Notes under the pieces: generated by a model
What the model was told of the DNA's origin: nothing
What the model saw: the letters and a program-made list of their open reading frames with translations, nothing else
Databases searched by the model: none
Assembly (NCBI GenBank): GCA_012270795.1
Contig: JAAXHO010000279.1
Location: 1-64,000 of the forward strand
Source: Candidatus Poribacteria bacterium
Lineage (GTDB): Bacteria; Poribacteria; WGA-4E; WGA-3G
Length of the DNA stretch: 64,000 nucleotides
Direction: 5' to 3'
Made by a program: the position numbers and the translations under genes
Part shown: piece by piece, positions 26,704-36,653 of the stretch
Numbering within the stretch: the stretch's first letter is position 1
Layout of the letters: every line of letters begins with the position of its first letter

Positions 26704-27549
26704 CTAACGCACATATTCCTTCCCGCGATGCTCTGCAATCCATGTTTTTAACGGCACATCAGCATCTGTGGGTTGCCACCATCCCTTAATGTTCACACCG
26801 TCCCCTAACAACTGCCGCCGAATCGGATCGCATTTCTCAAGGATTTCTTGTGGCATTAGGTTGTAATCCAAGCCACGCAACCACCGATAACTATACCCCA
26901 TAAACAAAACCTTCCGCGTTACATCGGAATAGTTTCTACCCCTTGAATGACACATCCTTCGGTCAAATAGCACAGCGGTTCCCGGTTTGACGAGAAGATC
27001 TATTGCACCCTCAGGATCGCTTTCAGGATCAGGTCGTGGTGGTAATTTGTCAAGTTTGTGACTACCGGGAATAAGGCGCATTGCCCCGTTGTCACGATGC
27101 ATCACATCGCTTAGCCAGTAACTCACCTTCAATGAAAGACGTGGGTGTGGACGTTCCATCTCTGAAATAGGTCTGCCACCATCCTGATGCCAACCTGCCC
27201 CTTTAGCAATACGTTCTGCATCGGGAGGTTCTGGTGGATACATAATCAGATGTGAGATGTAGAGTTGGATATTCCAACCCAAAATATCCCAAAGCAGCGG
27301 AAATACCTTTTTATTATCAAGCAGTTCCAGCAATAGATCATCTTCAACGACAGCGCGAAATTTAGCCATCAACTTGTGTGGAGCCAATCCATTCTTGGCA
27401 CGTTCTTCAGCATCAATACGATCAGCAACTTTCTCTAAGGCATCTGTCATTTCAGGACTGATTGCATCTTCAACAATCAGATAGCCGGTATCGTTAAATG
27501 TTTTGAGTTGTTCGTCAGTAGCACAGTATTCAAGCCAAGTCGTATCCAT
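26704..27549 (-). CDS. Phytanoyl-CoA dioxygenase (PhyH) family protein
   Basis: A 281-residue Fe(II)/2-oxoglutarate-dependent oxygenase. The iron facial triad is seen as H-x-D in GWHQDGGRP near residue 140 and the distal His in MCHSRGRNYSD near 216; the Arg of that stretch would bind 2-oxoglutarate. DTGYLIVEDAISPEM at the start is typical. Family members hydroxylate varied small molecules; the substrate is unknown. It stands before a Uma2 gene and a Gfo/Idh oxidoreductase on the same strand, a neighbourhood common in carbohydrate-degrading marine bacteria. Confidence 0.9.
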   Translation of the reverse strand: MDTTWLEYCATDEQLKTFNDTGYLIVEDAISPEMTDALEKVADRIDAEERAKNGLAPHKLMAKFRAVVEDDLLLELLDNKKVFPLLWDILGWNIQLYISHLIMYPPEPPDAERIAKGAGWHQDGGRPISEMERPHPRLSLKVSYWLSDVMHRDNGAMRLIPGSHKLDKLPPRPDPESDPEGAIDLLVKPGTAVLFDRRMCHSRGRNYSDVTRKVLFMGYSYRWLRGLDYNLMPQEILEKCDPIRRQLLGDGVNIKGWWQPTDADVPLKTWIAEHRGKEYVR

Positions 27550-27580
27550 CTGTTATCCCATAGAATAATAGTTTTGCAGT

Positions 27581-28276
27581 TTACGAGTCCGTGGACTCCG
27601 CTTCCAAGCGTTTTAGTTTTTCTCGGAGTTCTACCAATTCAGCTTCAGCATTTCTCCGCGCGGCAACTTCTTGTTGACGTGCATCTGCTTCTTTCTCCGC
27701 GCGTGTTTTTAACCAATCCCTTGCCACTACATCATATACACCAATACCATCCATCTGTACAACAAATTCCAAATTCAAGGTTTCTGACGGTACACGCCCA
27801 TCAGGAAGCGGTGGGATTTCAACATAGACACCATCAATGAGACGAAATCCCATCAATGGTGTGGGTAAGTTGGTCCGAAATGTATCGTATAGGAGATACT
27901 CTTTAACACCTATATCAGCATATATATCTTTCTTGTTGCCTAAATCGTTGTGGTAAGTGCTTTGGCTTGCAAACTCCATGATGAAATCGGGTGCTTTACC
28001 CTCTTCCCACACCTTATAGATGCGGCGTTCATGTTTACCAACCCCAAACGAAACGAAGATATCTGGTTTGACGAATGCTTTTGGATTGCCTTTTTGGTAA
28101 TACATCATCATATTACTCCAGGCATAAACATCCGAATCTTCCGCGAAATGTGTTTCCAGCATATCAAGCATACGGAAAATCCCGCGGAGGTGTCGTTCAG
28201 TTTCGGCGAGAGGTTCATCATCCGTTTCTGGATAAAATTTTCTGTCGTCTGTTGGTGCATAAGATATTTTTCGCAT
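27581..28276 (-). CDS. Uma2 family (DUF820) PD-(D/E)XK protein with coiled-coil tail
   Basis: A 231-residue protein. The Uma2 core has VKPDIFVSFGV, KAPDFIMEFASQSTYHND and DIYADIGVKEYLLYD, giving the D, E and K residues of a PD-(D/E)XK nuclease fold. The last 40 residues are a coiled coil (A-R-R-N-A-E-A-E-L-V-E-L-R-E-K-L). The family is widely expanded in cyanobacteria and similar genomes; whether it cuts DNA in cells is not established. AGGAAA precedes the ATG. Confidence 0.85.
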   Translation of the reverse strand: MRKISYAPTDDRKFYPETDDEPLAETERHLRGIFRMLDMLETHFAEDSDVYAWSNMMMYYQKGNPKAFVKPDIFVSFGVGKHERRIYKVWEEGKAPDFIMEFASQSTYHNDLGNKKDIYADIGVKEYLLYDTFRTNLPTPLMGFRLIDGVYVEIPPLPDGRVPSETLNLEFVVQMDGIGVYDVVARDWLKTRAEKEADARQQEVAARRNAEAELVELREKLKRLEAESTDS

Positions 28277-28318
28277 TTTTGTAAATTTCCTATCTGTTTT
28301 CCCATTACAAAATGTAGT

Positions 28319-29557
28319 TCATACAAGTTGTTGATATGAAGATTCTTGTTCTTCAACACGTTCAATAATCTCGCCTGTTTCTGTGTCTCTGTAGATGCGT
28401 TTCATCCTACCATCAGGCATCCGTTCATCCTTGAGATGAGCATATCGTTCATCTGCATCAGGTTGCGCAGCGTGTATGTCTTCAGTTTCTGCCTCACCAC
28501 GCCAGTCATCAAGTTCAACCGCTTCCCACAGTTTAGACTTCGCGGATTTATAGCAAGCATCAATGATAGCGTTCACAACATAACCGTCATAGAAGGTTTC
28601 CATAGGGTCTCTACCTTCGTCCATTGCGTTGAACATATCAAGAAACATATCCCGATAACCGAGTTCAGCGACTTCATCACCGACGGGGAATAGCCAACCG
28701 GTGTCACTTTCCGCCTTTTCAGCGACATAGCCGCCTTGACCGACTGCAGTAAACATCTCAAAACCAGTTCGTAACCAGTGATTGAGCCAAATTGTGCCTT
28801 CACTACCGGAAACTTCATCGCGCAGATCCATACCACCACGGAATGCCCAACTAACTTCAAACTGCCCCATTGCCCCGCTTTCAAACCGAATGAGCGCAAT
28901 GCCGTGGTCCTCCGCATCAATCGGATGTACGAGCGTATCTGCCCAACACATCACCTCAAGCGGTTTGTTGTTCTTTCCAACAAAATTCCGTATAATCTCA
29001 ATGCAGTGGCATCCCATATCAACGATAGCACCACCGCCAGCCTGTTCCAAATCCCAAAACCAATCGCTATGCGGCCCGGGATGTGTTTCACGAGAACGCA
29101 CCCAGAGTATTTTTCCGAGCGCACCATTTTGAACAGCTTCCAACGCCTTTAGAGTTTTAGGAGGATAGACCAAATCTTCAAGGTAACCACCAAAAACACC
29201 GCCTTCTTCCACAAGGTCAAGCATCGTCTTCGCTTCTTCCGCAGTCCGTCCGAGCGGTTTCGTACAGAGGATTGCCTTCCCTGCCTCTACCGCAAATTCA
29301 ACTGCCTTCAGATGTAGGTTGTTCGGCAATCCGATAACAACAACATCCGTCTCTGGATGGTTGATCGCCTCTGCTAAATCGGTTGTCGCATTCGGGATGC
29401 CCCACTCTTTTGCAAAATCCGTTGCGCGTTCTTCGCGCCGAGAGTAGACAACATGCACGCGATCAGCACCACGTTGATTATGGAGCGTCATCGTGTAAAA
29501 CATACCGATTAACCCCGTCCCGAGCATCGTAACTTTATGGTCTTTATGTTCTGACAT
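28319..29557 (-). CDS. Gfo/Idh/MocA family oxidoreductase
   Basis: A 412-residue NAD(P)-dependent sugar or cyclitol dehydrogenase. The N-terminal Rossmann start is [20 protein letters not shown]; the E-K-P-like motif is seen as [13 protein letters not shown], and [15 protein letters not shown] holds the conserved D-x-G-x-H segment of the catalytic domain. ATG 29557 has GGAGAAA upstream; an in-frame start at 29638 would overlap the neighbour. The tail after residue 370 is charged. It could process sugars released by nearby glycan-degrading enzymes (inference). Confidence 0.88.
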   Translation of the reverse strand: MSEHKDHKVTMLGTGLIGMFYTMTLHNQRGADRVHVVYSRREERATDFAKEWGIPNATTDLAEAINHPETDVVVIGLPNNLHLKAVEFAVEAGKAILCTKPLGRTAEEAKTMLDLVEEGGVFGGYLEDLVYPPKTLKALEAVQNGALGKILWVRSRETHPGPHSDWFWDLEQAGGGAIVDMGCHCIEIIRNFVGKNNKPLEVMCWADTLVHPIDAEDHGIALIRFESGAMGQFEVSWAFRGGMDLRDEVSGSEGTIWLNHWLRTGFEMFTAVGQGGYVAEKAESDTGWLFPVGDEVAELGYRDMFLDMFNAMDEGRDPMETFYDGYVVNAIIDACYKSAKSKLWEAVELDDWRGEAETEDIHAAQPDADERYAHLKDERMPDGRMKRIYRDTETGEIIERVEEQESSYQQLV

Positions 29558-29615
29558 GCATTTCTCCATTAAAAGGTTTTTGTATGGATAAGGTGCAACG
29601 ACCTTACCCATCCAA

Positions 29616-30722
29616 TTATTCTGTTTTGTACGCTGCAATCACACCCCAATCGTCTACTGTCCAGCAGTGGTTCTTATCCGTGGCGTGTACTCCTTTGAGA
29701 GCACCGCTCCCACCAGCTTTCGTAGCACTCCAGGTCTTCCCACCATCCGTGGTATGCAAAACAGCACTATATTCTCCAACTGCCCAACCCACCATCTTAT
29801 CCACAAACATAATATCATAGAGATTGTCAATTGAGTCAGTTTTCTGTTGTTTCCACGTTTTCCCACCATCGGCGGTATGCAGGATTAACCCCTCTTGCCC
29901 TGAAATCCATCCTGTTTTTTCATCGGCAAAATGGATACCGAACAAGTTGTTATCAAAACCGGCGTTCTTTTTTTCCCAGTTTTCACCACCATCGGTCGTG
30001 TGCAGAAGTGTTCCGTAAGACCCAATAATCCAACCTGTCGTCGGTGAAACAAACAGTATATTTTCCAAATTGTTTCGGGTTTCCCCGACGCGTGCCCGTT
30101 CAGAACTGCCGACCCAAGTTTCACCACCATCGGTCGTTTTCAATATAGCGTTTTCTGTTCCTACGATGAAACCGACCTTCTCGGTGATCATCTGGACACC
30201 CATCAAGCTGGAACGTATACCACCTCCTCTACGACGGTTATTATTATTTTGGTTTGCTGCTTGACTTCTCGCCATTTTTCGCTTCCAAGTTTTTCCACCG
30301 TCTTCAGTTTTTAGAATCATACCTCTTGCACCTGTAAGAAAACCTATATCCTCATTGACAAAATAGATATTGTAAAGTGTCGGCAAACCGCCACCACCAA
30401 AACCACCCCCAGGCGCACCGCCACCCGGAGGACCGCCGGGTCTCTGTCCTGTCGGTGCACCGGCCGGGCGCGTATTTATCTCTTTTTTCTTCCAAGTCTT
30501 TCCACCATCCGCTGTCACAAGTACCAAACCTTTGTCTCCAACGACCATACCGTTTTGATTGTCCATAAAATGGACATCATGTAACATACCTTCAATGCCA
30601 TCATCACGAATAATATCGTCTTCTCGCAGTATCGTCCACTTCCCAGCAGCCGTCACAAGTAAAATCGGAATCGTGATGCCGATAAATACTAAAAAAATAA
30701 TAATAGTAGTCTTTTTGCTCAT
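29616..30722 (-). CDS. YCF48/HCF136-like BNR propeller protein
   Basis: A 368-residue exported or membrane-anchored propeller: hydrophobic segment at residues 5-24 ([20 protein letters not shown]), then at least six repeats of the form T-x-D-G-G-K-T-W ([66 protein letters not shown]) each followed by a G-W/F-x-x-G strand. Between blades 1 and 2 there is a Gly/Pro-rich insert of about 25 residues. Homologues assist photosystem II in phototrophs, but the fold is used widely elsewhere; no photosynthetic role is implied. AAGGAG precedes the ATG. Confidence 0.82.
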   Translation of the reverse strand: MSKKTTIIIFLVFIGITIPILLVTAAGKWTILREDDIIRDDGIEGMLHDVHFMDNQNGMVVGDKGLVLVTADGGKTWKKKEINTRPAGAPTGQRPGGPPGGGAPGGGFGGGGLPTLYNIYFVNEDIGFLTGARGMILKTEDGGKTWKRKMARSQAANQNNNNRRRGGGIRSSLMGVQMITEKVGFIVGTENAILKTTDGGETWVGSSERARVGETRNNLENILFVSPTTGWIIGSYGTLLHTTDGGENWEKKNAGFDNNLFGIHFADEKTGWISGQEGLILHTADGGKTWKQQKTDSIDNLYDIMFVDKMVGWAVGEYSAVLHTTDGGKTWSATKAGGSGALKGVHATDKNHCWTVDDWGVIAAYKTE

Positions 30723-30820
30723 GATTTTCTCCTTCGTATATCTGTATCTAAATCACATAGAAACTTCGTGTCTATTTTGAAACTATAGTGAATTATGCAA
30801 TTAATTCTACATTCTGAATT

Positions 30821-30920
30821 GTAGGAGGGAACTCCGATTCCCGACTATCAAAGGGGTTGGTCGCGATTCGGAGATCGCTCCTACAAGGAAGGTGTATAAT
30901 TATTTCCATATTTCACCATA
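30821..30920. repeat. Composite intergenic palindrome, GTAGGAGCGACC family
   Basis: Diverged copy of the element at 4279-4463: GTAGGAGGGAACTCCGATTC pairs with GAATCG-type sequence and GATCGCTCCTAC, followed by GTGTATAATTATTTCC and TTTCACCATA, the reverse complement of the AT-rich edge seen at 4279 and 54552. Confidence 0.7.
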
Positions 30921-30926
30921 ATAATT

Positions 30927-33113
30927 CTAATTGGCTTGAAAATCTTCATATATCTGTTGTGCTTTAACTTCAACACCTATTAAGTAAGTTTGACCGATTT
31001 GCATTTTGTAAAGTTCGGTCAAGTCTCCACTTGTTTGACCGAAGACTTTGGCGTATCTTCGGCATTTGTCTTTGTTAGGTCCAGAGGCGTACGCTTTGGT
31101 TTTGGCATCTGTCCCAGATTTGCGGATTTCAACGAACATATCTGCAAACTTCAGATACGTGCCGTCTCCAACAAACCTGATGCTTTCCAGCGTCGTGAAA
31201 TCAAGTTCAGGGAGTGCATCTGTTAAAATCACACATGCTTGTTCCATATCTATTTTTCCTTCACGTAGTGCAATAGCAATTCCGAGAAAGAACAGATCAT
31301 TTTTATCGCGTTTTGCTTCGCCTTCCTGCTTGGAGGCACGGAGTTCTTCTGGGTTCGGTTCAGACTCGTTGTAATACGTAATATCTTCCCTCACATCACA
31401 TGTCGCAGTAATATTGCTCTCTTCAAAAATCGATGCAAGGTAGTCAGACAAAGGTATATCTGCTTGTTTGTAGTGTGCAGCAAGTGCAGTGACCAACACC
31501 ATAGACTCACCCGCAGATTTCTCCCGCATCGCTATAGCCGTTCTGCCACCGTGACTCCTAATAAGTTTTTCAGGTCCAGTAATCATGCCACCACTCTCTT
31601 CGCCCGCAAAGATGAGTCGTGGCTGCACACCAAGCGATACTGTTTCACCGTAAACATCTTGAACAACAACGGCAGCTTCAGGGGCATCAACTATTTGCTT
31701 CTCGATTTTCTTCATGATTGCAGCGATCTCTTTGAAACCAACAGGCACGTTAATCACATTCACTCCATTCGCAGCTGCCCATTGATCCCATGCAAGTGCT
31801 GATGGTGTAGTCTTAATCATGAACCGCGGATGGTGTTCCCAAAGACCAGCAGTCTTCAACTGTTTTGTATGAAAATCCATCAACATCAAAAACGCTTGAT
31901 TAGGTGTGTAAATTGTTAGCAATCTATCATCATCAAGTGTCAGGTAATCAACACCAAGACTTTGGAGTGTTTCAGCACGCGCTGCTTCCTCTATTTCACA
32001 GACAATAAGCCGATCCCCATCCGGATCAGTCGCCTGAACAATTGTACCCATAGGTTGATCCTTGAGTTTGGAAGCATAGTCAACAGATCGGACAACATCC
32101 AGAACACTAAAATCACAACCGAGATCATAAAATTCAGATGCACCTGTTTTTGGGTTCTTGTCCAGTTTACCGATATTGTGATAGAGTGGATCCGCTTCAA
32201 CGTGAAGCCAACGCACAGAGTTTGCTATTCCTAACCGCTCAAATATCGCACGCATCGGACGATACATACACCCTCCAACACAATCTACAACAATCGGAGG
32301 TTTCATCTCACGTATAAGGTTTAGATTCGCATCTGTCGCAACACCGCTTTTGAGATACCCGACATATAGCTGCACACCGTCGTGGAGTTCATCTAATCGC
32401 TCAAAATCTATATGCTTGTCGTTGACTGCACTAAACTGAATCGTATACCCATCTTTATCTGCGATTTTGAGTATCTCCTCAATCTTTTTGACAAACTGCA
32501 TAGACTCTTCGGGTAGATATTGACTCCCTTGATTATTTAGGTCTTTTGTTGCGTTTTTTGTGCTAACAGAATGGCTTGATGTGACATGCTCACCCCCATC
32601 CAAGTCAAGCATGAAAATAAGGAACGATGCCATCCAAATCGGCAATGTTCCAAACCCTTTTGGCACATAAGTCCGTATCCCCTGTGCTGCTTGTATCCGG
32701 GCAATAAACTCAACATATTTCTGTGAGTTGTACCGCACCTCACAACCAGCAAGTTTCTCTACGAGGTTCCCATCCGACTTTTCGTTCACGACGAGACTCT
32801 TTCCAAGTGTCGCCAAGATGATGCCAACCTGATTAATCGGAAACCGCGTATCCCACGGATACAAAATGTTTTGAGGACCACGTATCCCAGCGGTTGATAC
32901 TTGTGCTTCTTTTGCATAGTTGCGAAACCATTCCCAAAGATTCAACTGTTCAATCAATTCCTTGTTGAGTAGGAATGTAAATGCTTCAGGTTCGTCTTGC
33001 AGAAAAAGGGGTGATTTGATTGAGGCGGGGGTGTTTTGCTCAACAACTGCAAAGAGTTCTTGTTCTGTGCGGTTTCGTTTATCAAGGGACGCTACGTCTA
33101 CAGCAATAACCAT
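30927..33113 (-). CDS. Alpha-D-phosphohexomutase family protein, large and atypical
   Basis: A 728-residue phosphohexomutase-like enzyme, longer than usual (450-580). The metal loop is TDPDGDRLIV and the sugar-binding loop is GEESGGMITG, both intact; STAGIRG near residue 73 is the N-terminal family motif. The catalytic serine loop, normally T-[AS]-S-H-N-P, reads TSSHSVSTKN, so the serine and histidine are kept but N-P is replaced. It should move phosphate on a hexose (glucose, mannose or similar). ATG 33113 has GGAG 7 bases upstream; an extended -10 box (TGCTATAAT) lies at about 33151-33143. Confidence 0.8.
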   Translation of the reverse strand: MVIAVDVASLDKRNRTEQELFAVVEQNTPASIKSPLFLQDEPEAFTFLLNKELIEQLNLWEWFRNYAKEAQVSTAGIRGPQNILYPWDTRFPINQVGIILATLGKSLVVNEKSDGNLVEKLAGCEVRYNSQKYVEFIARIQAAQGIRTYVPKGFGTLPIWMASFLIFMLDLDGGEHVTSSHSVSTKNATKDLNNQGSQYLPEESMQFVKKIEEILKIADKDGYTIQFSAVNDKHIDFERLDELHDGVQLYVGYLKSGVATDANLNLIREMKPPIVVDCVGGCMYRPMRAIFERLGIANSVRWLHVEADPLYHNIGKLDKNPKTGASEFYDLGCDFSVLDVVRSVDYASKLKDQPMGTIVQATDPDGDRLIVCEIEEAARAETLQSLGVDYLTLDDDRLLTIYTPNQAFLMLMDFHTKQLKTAGLWEHHPRFMIKTTPSALAWDQWAAANGVNVINVPVGFKEIAAIMKKIEKQIVDAPEAAVVVQDVYGETVSLGVQPRLIFAGEESGGMITGPEKLIRSHGGRTAIAMREKSAGESMVLVTALAAHYKQADIPLSDYLASIFEESNITATCDVREDITYYNESEPNPEELRASKQEGEAKRDKNDLFFLGIAIALREGKIDMEQACVILTDALPELDFTTLESIRFVGDGTYLKFADMFVEIRKSGTDAKTKAYASGPNKDKCRRYAKVFGQTSGDLTELYKMQIGQTYLIGVEVKAQQIYEDFQAN

Positions 33114-33241
33114 CTGTGCGCTCCAAAATAGGTTTTGTGGTTATTATAGCATATACTGTAGATTTTTTGTGAGATAATTTAGTTGGGTTCATTAGGTTGA
33201 AATAGGTGGTTGGGACAATTATGTTTACTGAATCTCTCTTC

Positions 33242-33658
33242 TTAATTCTTCCAATTTTCCAAACGTAATCCCAATCCAACTATTCTTTCATAATCAGAAT
33301 CGGAGGCAACCAGAATCGCATCAAGAGCCAAAGCTGTAGCAGCAATCCAAAGATCGCATTCACCTAAAGACGTTCCTTGTTGTTCTGCAGCAACTTTTAT
33401 CTGTGCATAGGTATCGGCGACCTGCTCTGGAATTGGGTCGCATTGTACTTCAGTAAAAAGTTCATCTGCCTTTTGTTCAAGTTCTTGTTTTCTTTTACCG
33501 GAAGGAAGTCGCTGGATACCGAACAGAATTTCACCCTTAACGATGGTGCAAGTAAAATGGTAGTCCGACTCAGTCAGAGAATCTAAACGCCCTTTTACTC
33601 TGGAATTGTCCTGCATCAACAAACTACATGTTGATGTATCCAAGAGATACTTATTCAT
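33242..33658 (-). CDS. VapC-type PIN-domain toxin
   Basis: A 138-residue PIN ribonuclease. Acidic residues are in KYLLDTSTCSLL (Asp 7), IVKGEILFGIQRLP (Glu), GECDLWIAATAL (Asp) and LVASDSDYERI (Asp). It is a clear homologue of the toxin at 44309-44725: both share TSTCSLLM or SSTCSLLM, GEIL[FY]GIQRLP and a C-terminal L-E-N-W or V-E-N-W. The start codon overlaps the stop of the 587-residue upstream protein as TAATG, the coupling expected of an antitoxin gene. Confidence 0.88.
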   Translation of the reverse strand: MNKYLLDTSTCSLLMQDNSRVKGRLDSLTESDYHFTCTIVKGEILFGIQRLPSGKRKQELEQKADELFTEVQCDPIPEQVADTYAQIKVAAEQQGTSLGECDLWIAATALALDAILVASDSDYERIVGLGLRLENWKN

Positions 33659-35421
33659 TATTTATTACTTTCATCCGAATCAAAGGGCGAATCAAAACTT
33701 ATAGGTATTTTTCCCTCTTTTATTGACCAATTCAGTACTTCAATATCTTCATCAGTGAGATGTGGTGGCTTTTCCATCGCTTTGATGAGACGTTGCGCAG
33801 CGGGGTTTTTTCTTGTTGTATGTTCCCGTTTTTGATCTGACTCTGTCCAAGTACGAAACTGTTGTAATGTATCAAGTGCCACACTGGCTGAAACAGCGGG
33901 ATGTGCCGCGAGTAGAATCTGACCGATTTTTTTCTTACCAGTTTCACTGCTCTTACAGGCTTGTTCAATTTCGGGGACTGTAACCAAAGGCATTTTCGAT
34001 GTCGCGCGAAATTTTATTTTTTCAAGCCATTGGACAGAAAGCAGCTTTGCTAAACCTGTCAAGAAAGGCTCTAGCCATATTAGACTATCAACAAGATAAG
34101 TTGAAATGAGTATATGTGCATGAAAAAGATCTTCTGGACTTGTTTCGATATTATGAATAATCTTTAATGCTGCTGTTAACCTCTCTTCAGATTTAACATC
34201 TTGTGTTTTCATAACTTTTAGGGCGTTATTTTGATCTGCAGAGAACATTCTATCAATCAGATTAAGGACAGTTGTCATATTTTCTTTTATAGGTAGGTCT
34301 GACGAATTGGCGCGCCATATAGACAAAATTGCATGTGTATCTGCGCCTGCTGATAATTGAATAACAAGGGCTGCTACTGTCATAACAGTGATGTTCTCAA
34401 CAGATGTGAAATTGGGCACGTTTTGGACAGGTATAAAGCCAATTCCCTCTTCTCCGATCCCTTTTCCACTTTGGAGGTGCTTTTGTATTGAGTCGCAAGC
34501 ATTTGCCAATTCCTGTATACGTTCTGGTAGTTCATTGAGGGTTTTGTTTCTAAAGTCGTCCTGTGTTTTGAGTAGAGAGAGAAAGAGATTTAATTCTGGA
34601 TATGTATTTTTATCTGGGGTTTGCAGAGCATGCTGAAAAACTGTCGTTTCATGCCCAAATCTGTACTCAATTTGAGCAAGGTAGAGCCAAGAGTATCCTA
34701 TCGGAGAATCAGGTAAGTCTAAAACTTTTTCGTTAGTCTCCGTATTGCTACAAAAACCCGCAGGAGGTTCAAAAGGTAATGAAGCTTTATCTTCAATCCC
34801 ACACCATATTATCCATATCCATTTTATAGTGTGTTCTAATCGTTTTTTCAAAGTGAAATACTGAAGGTCTTCGCTGTCTTGAGGTAGTTTTTCAAAATCT
34901 TGCAACGCAAGATGTAATAGTTTTATGCAGTTCAACATATTGCCTGCTTTGAAGTGGGCAAATCCAGCATCTGCATATAAACCGATATATCTTTCAGTGT
35001 TCTCAATTTGCTGAGTCCTTTTTGCCCCCTCTTCAAGGAATGTAGCTGCTTGCTTCCAATTATCCAAATTGGCTGCACATATAGCAGCCCTTCTGTATTC
35101 TTCTAAAGGTCCAATGTTTACTTGTTCTGATGGATTTGTAACTATCTGTTCGTCGTGAATTACCTTGAGTTGAGAGGCAGGAAAACTCGTACACTTATAC
35201 ATTTGTCCATTGTCATCACTGAATTCCACCTCAAATGCATCGCCATCTGCAAGGATTTCAACAACAGTACCCACTTCTCCACGCTTAAGATTATGTTCAG
35301 GTATATCCTGCGTGAGTGTAACGACATCAAGGAGTTTTATTTCTCGTTTTTCTGTAGTTTTTTGTTGGTGCTCAGACTGATTTTCTATGCTCAAGTCGGT
35401 CTTTACTGAGTCTTTCGGCAT
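33658..35421 (-). CDS. Giant VapB-like protein: DUF4926 domain, helical repeats and antitoxin tail
   Basis: A 587-residue soluble protein. Residues about 28-92 match DUF4926: IKLLDVVTLTQDIPEHNLKR, then G-E-V-G-T-V-V-E and E-V-E-F-S-D-D. Residues about 105-530 are helical and TPR-like (RRAAICAANLDNWKQAATFL, YADAGFAHFKAGNMLNCIKL). The last 45 residues hold TDEDIEVL and SIKEGKIPISFDSPFD, matching TKEDADVL and SIREGEIPIRFDSVFD of the small antitoxin at 44709-45032. Since the next gene is the homologous VapC toxin, this protein probably neutralises it. A short antitoxin made from an internal start is another possibility. Confidence 0.72.
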   Translation of the reverse strand: MPKDSVKTDLSIENQSEHQQKTTEKREIKLLDVVTLTQDIPEHNLKRGEVGTVVEILADGDAFEVEFSDDNGQMYKCTSFPASQLKVIHDEQIVTNPSEQVNIGPLEEYRRAAICAANLDNWKQAATFLEEGAKRTQQIENTERYIGLYADAGFAHFKAGNMLNCIKLLHLALQDFEKLPQDSEDLQYFTLKKRLEHTIKWIWIIWCGIEDKASLPFEPPAGFCSNTETNEKVLDLPDSPIGYSWLYLAQIEYRFGHETTVFQHALQTPDKNTYPELNLFLSLLKTQDDFRNKTLNELPERIQELANACDSIQKHLQSGKGIGEEGIGFIPVQNVPNFTSVENITVMTVAALVIQLSAGADTHAILSIWRANSSDLPIKENMTTVLNLIDRMFSADQNNALKVMKTQDVKSEERLTAALKIIHNIETSPEDLFHAHILISTYLVDSLIWLEPFLTGLAKLLSVQWLEKIKFRATSKMPLVTVPEIEQACKSSETGKKKIGQILLAAHPAVSASVALDTLQQFRTWTESDQKREHTTRKNPAAQRLIKAMEKPPHLTDEDIEVLNWSIKEGKIPISFDSPFDSDESNK

Positions 35422-36015
35422 TATGGGATACCTCGTCTACAAGAGTTTTACGTGATGTATTAAGTAACGGGTATTTATTTCTGACAAAGATGTATAACAC
35501 AATGATAAACTCAAGTATATCACATTATCGGGCAAAAAATCAAGACATATTGCAACCTATACCTGCTCCAAAATCAGATTCCCATACATATCAACTATCC
35601 TTTGACACAGAGGCATTCATTTGTCCAGTTGTTTCAAATACATCATGAAACATCAACGGAAATCTATTGGATATTTATTGGATATCTATTGTTCCACACC
35701 AAAGACAATTTGGAAACTGACATACATGACGCGCTATAATATAAACAATACTATAAAAACGTGAGTTCAATAAAAGTCTAATTCAACTTTCATTGTCCAC
35801 TTTTCCTCACAAATAAGATTTCCCCTCGCTTGCGGGGGGATAAAGGGGGGTAAATCCCTGAAAATGACAAAAAATCCGGGATAAAATCCTTGAACAAACA
35901 AAATTCTAAACAGGAACACCCAAATTTGCGTAAGTCCTAGTTGATATCTTTTCACACTACATAAACATTGATAAAATATTGACCTCACCGTTATACAATC
36001 GGTGAGGTCAGTAAA
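35422..36015. other. Non-coding region left of hicAB
   Basis: Apart from the direct repeat at 35615-35852 it shows no gene. The first 100 bases should hold the promoter of the giant VapB-like gene (minus strand); its ribosome site is GAGGTATCCCATA before ATG 35421. After the repeat there are T-rich and A-rich stretches without a recognisable signal. Confidence 0.6.
35615..35852 (+). repeat. 238-bp direct repeat, left copy, flanking hicAB
   Basis: Matches 36654-36891 over 238 bases with only two differences and no gaps. It starts ATTCATTTGTCCAGTTG and ends with a CCCCTCGCTTGCGGGGGGAT hairpin. It also contains CTATTGGATATTTATTGGAT, a short internal repeat. Confidence 0.92.
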
Positions 36016-36201
36016 TTATGGCCGTGGAATTTCTAACTGTTTACAGATTTCCCTGGCAAGTACATTGTCAATCTCGGTGTGCCTTGGCACCGCAGTACGA
36101 GTGCCTATTTCCGGATTACCCCACAATGCGTGCCTCTTGCCTTCTCTAATCAAACTGCACCCGTGCTTTTTGAGATGCCTGATCAACTGCACACGTTTCA
36201 T
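36016..36201 (-). CDS. hicA: HicA-type mRNA interferase toxin
   Basis: A 61-residue double-stranded-RNA-binding-fold toxin: MKRVQLIRHLKKHGCSLIRE, then G-K-R-H-A-L-W with the catalytic His, and TAVPRHTEIDNVLAREICK. HicA toxins cleave mRNA and are blocked by HicB. The ATG overlaps the hicB stop by four bases (ATGA). Confidence 0.9.
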   Translation of the reverse strand: MKRVQLIRHLKKHGCSLIREGKRHALWGNPEIGTRTAVPRHTEIDNVLAREICKQLEIPRP

Positions 36202-36410
36202 ACAGCAATTTTTACTTCCTCATACTCGCTTTCGGCTCGGTGAACTGCCTCCTGTGAGTCATATTCTAAGACTTCAAGAAGTGTGATCTTCAGTGTTTCA
36301 AGCAATTCTTCACGTGTCCTTTCTTGACAAGTGACTCCAGATACTTCTCGTATCCAACCGATCCACCACTCACCGCGGCGTTGGATCTGTGCAGTATAGT
36401 ACGCTTGCAT
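36198..36410 (-). CDS. hicB: HicB-type antitoxin
   Basis: A 70-residue antitoxin with the partial RNase H-like fold: YYTAQIQRRGEWWIGWIREV and CQERTREELLETLKITLLEV. The C-terminal DNA-binding domain found in long HicB proteins is absent, so this is the short form. AGGAG precedes ATG 36410. Here the antitoxin gene comes first and the toxin second, the reverse of the classic hicAB order but common for this family. Confidence 0.85.
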   Translation of the reverse strand: MQAYYTAQIQRRGEWWIGWIREVSGVTCQERTREELLETLKITLLEVLEYDSQEAVHRAESEYEEVKIAV

Positions 36411-36653
36411 AACAATCTCCTGTTGTTAAATCGGCTTAGCGTTATTTGGTTTCTGGAAATCAAATAATCCTAAGCAAGGAATCAGCGTCTTGCCTCTGGA
36501 ATATAATAGCGTAACTTATGTGATTATGAACCCATATTTATAATGACTTGTGCTCCACAGTTACTGTCAATATTCTCATTTGGCGGTTTTCTAAATTATA
36601 AACGCTAATAGTCCAATTGTCAACCCTAAAACGTGCTAATTTCGGTAAATATT

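Noticed and set aside
29584-30264. Several plus-strand frames opposite the YCF48-like gene
   Set aside because: They are mirror frames of the repeated D-G-G-K-T-W blades on the real coding strand.
29616-30722. Photosystem II assembly role for the YCF48-like protein
   Set aside because: No photosynthesis gene is present, and the BNR/YCF48 fold is used in many non-phototrophs.
35767-35988. Frame of 73 codons overlapping the left 238-bp repeat
   Set aside because: It is not kept open in the right copy of the repeat beyond its edge and has no start signal.
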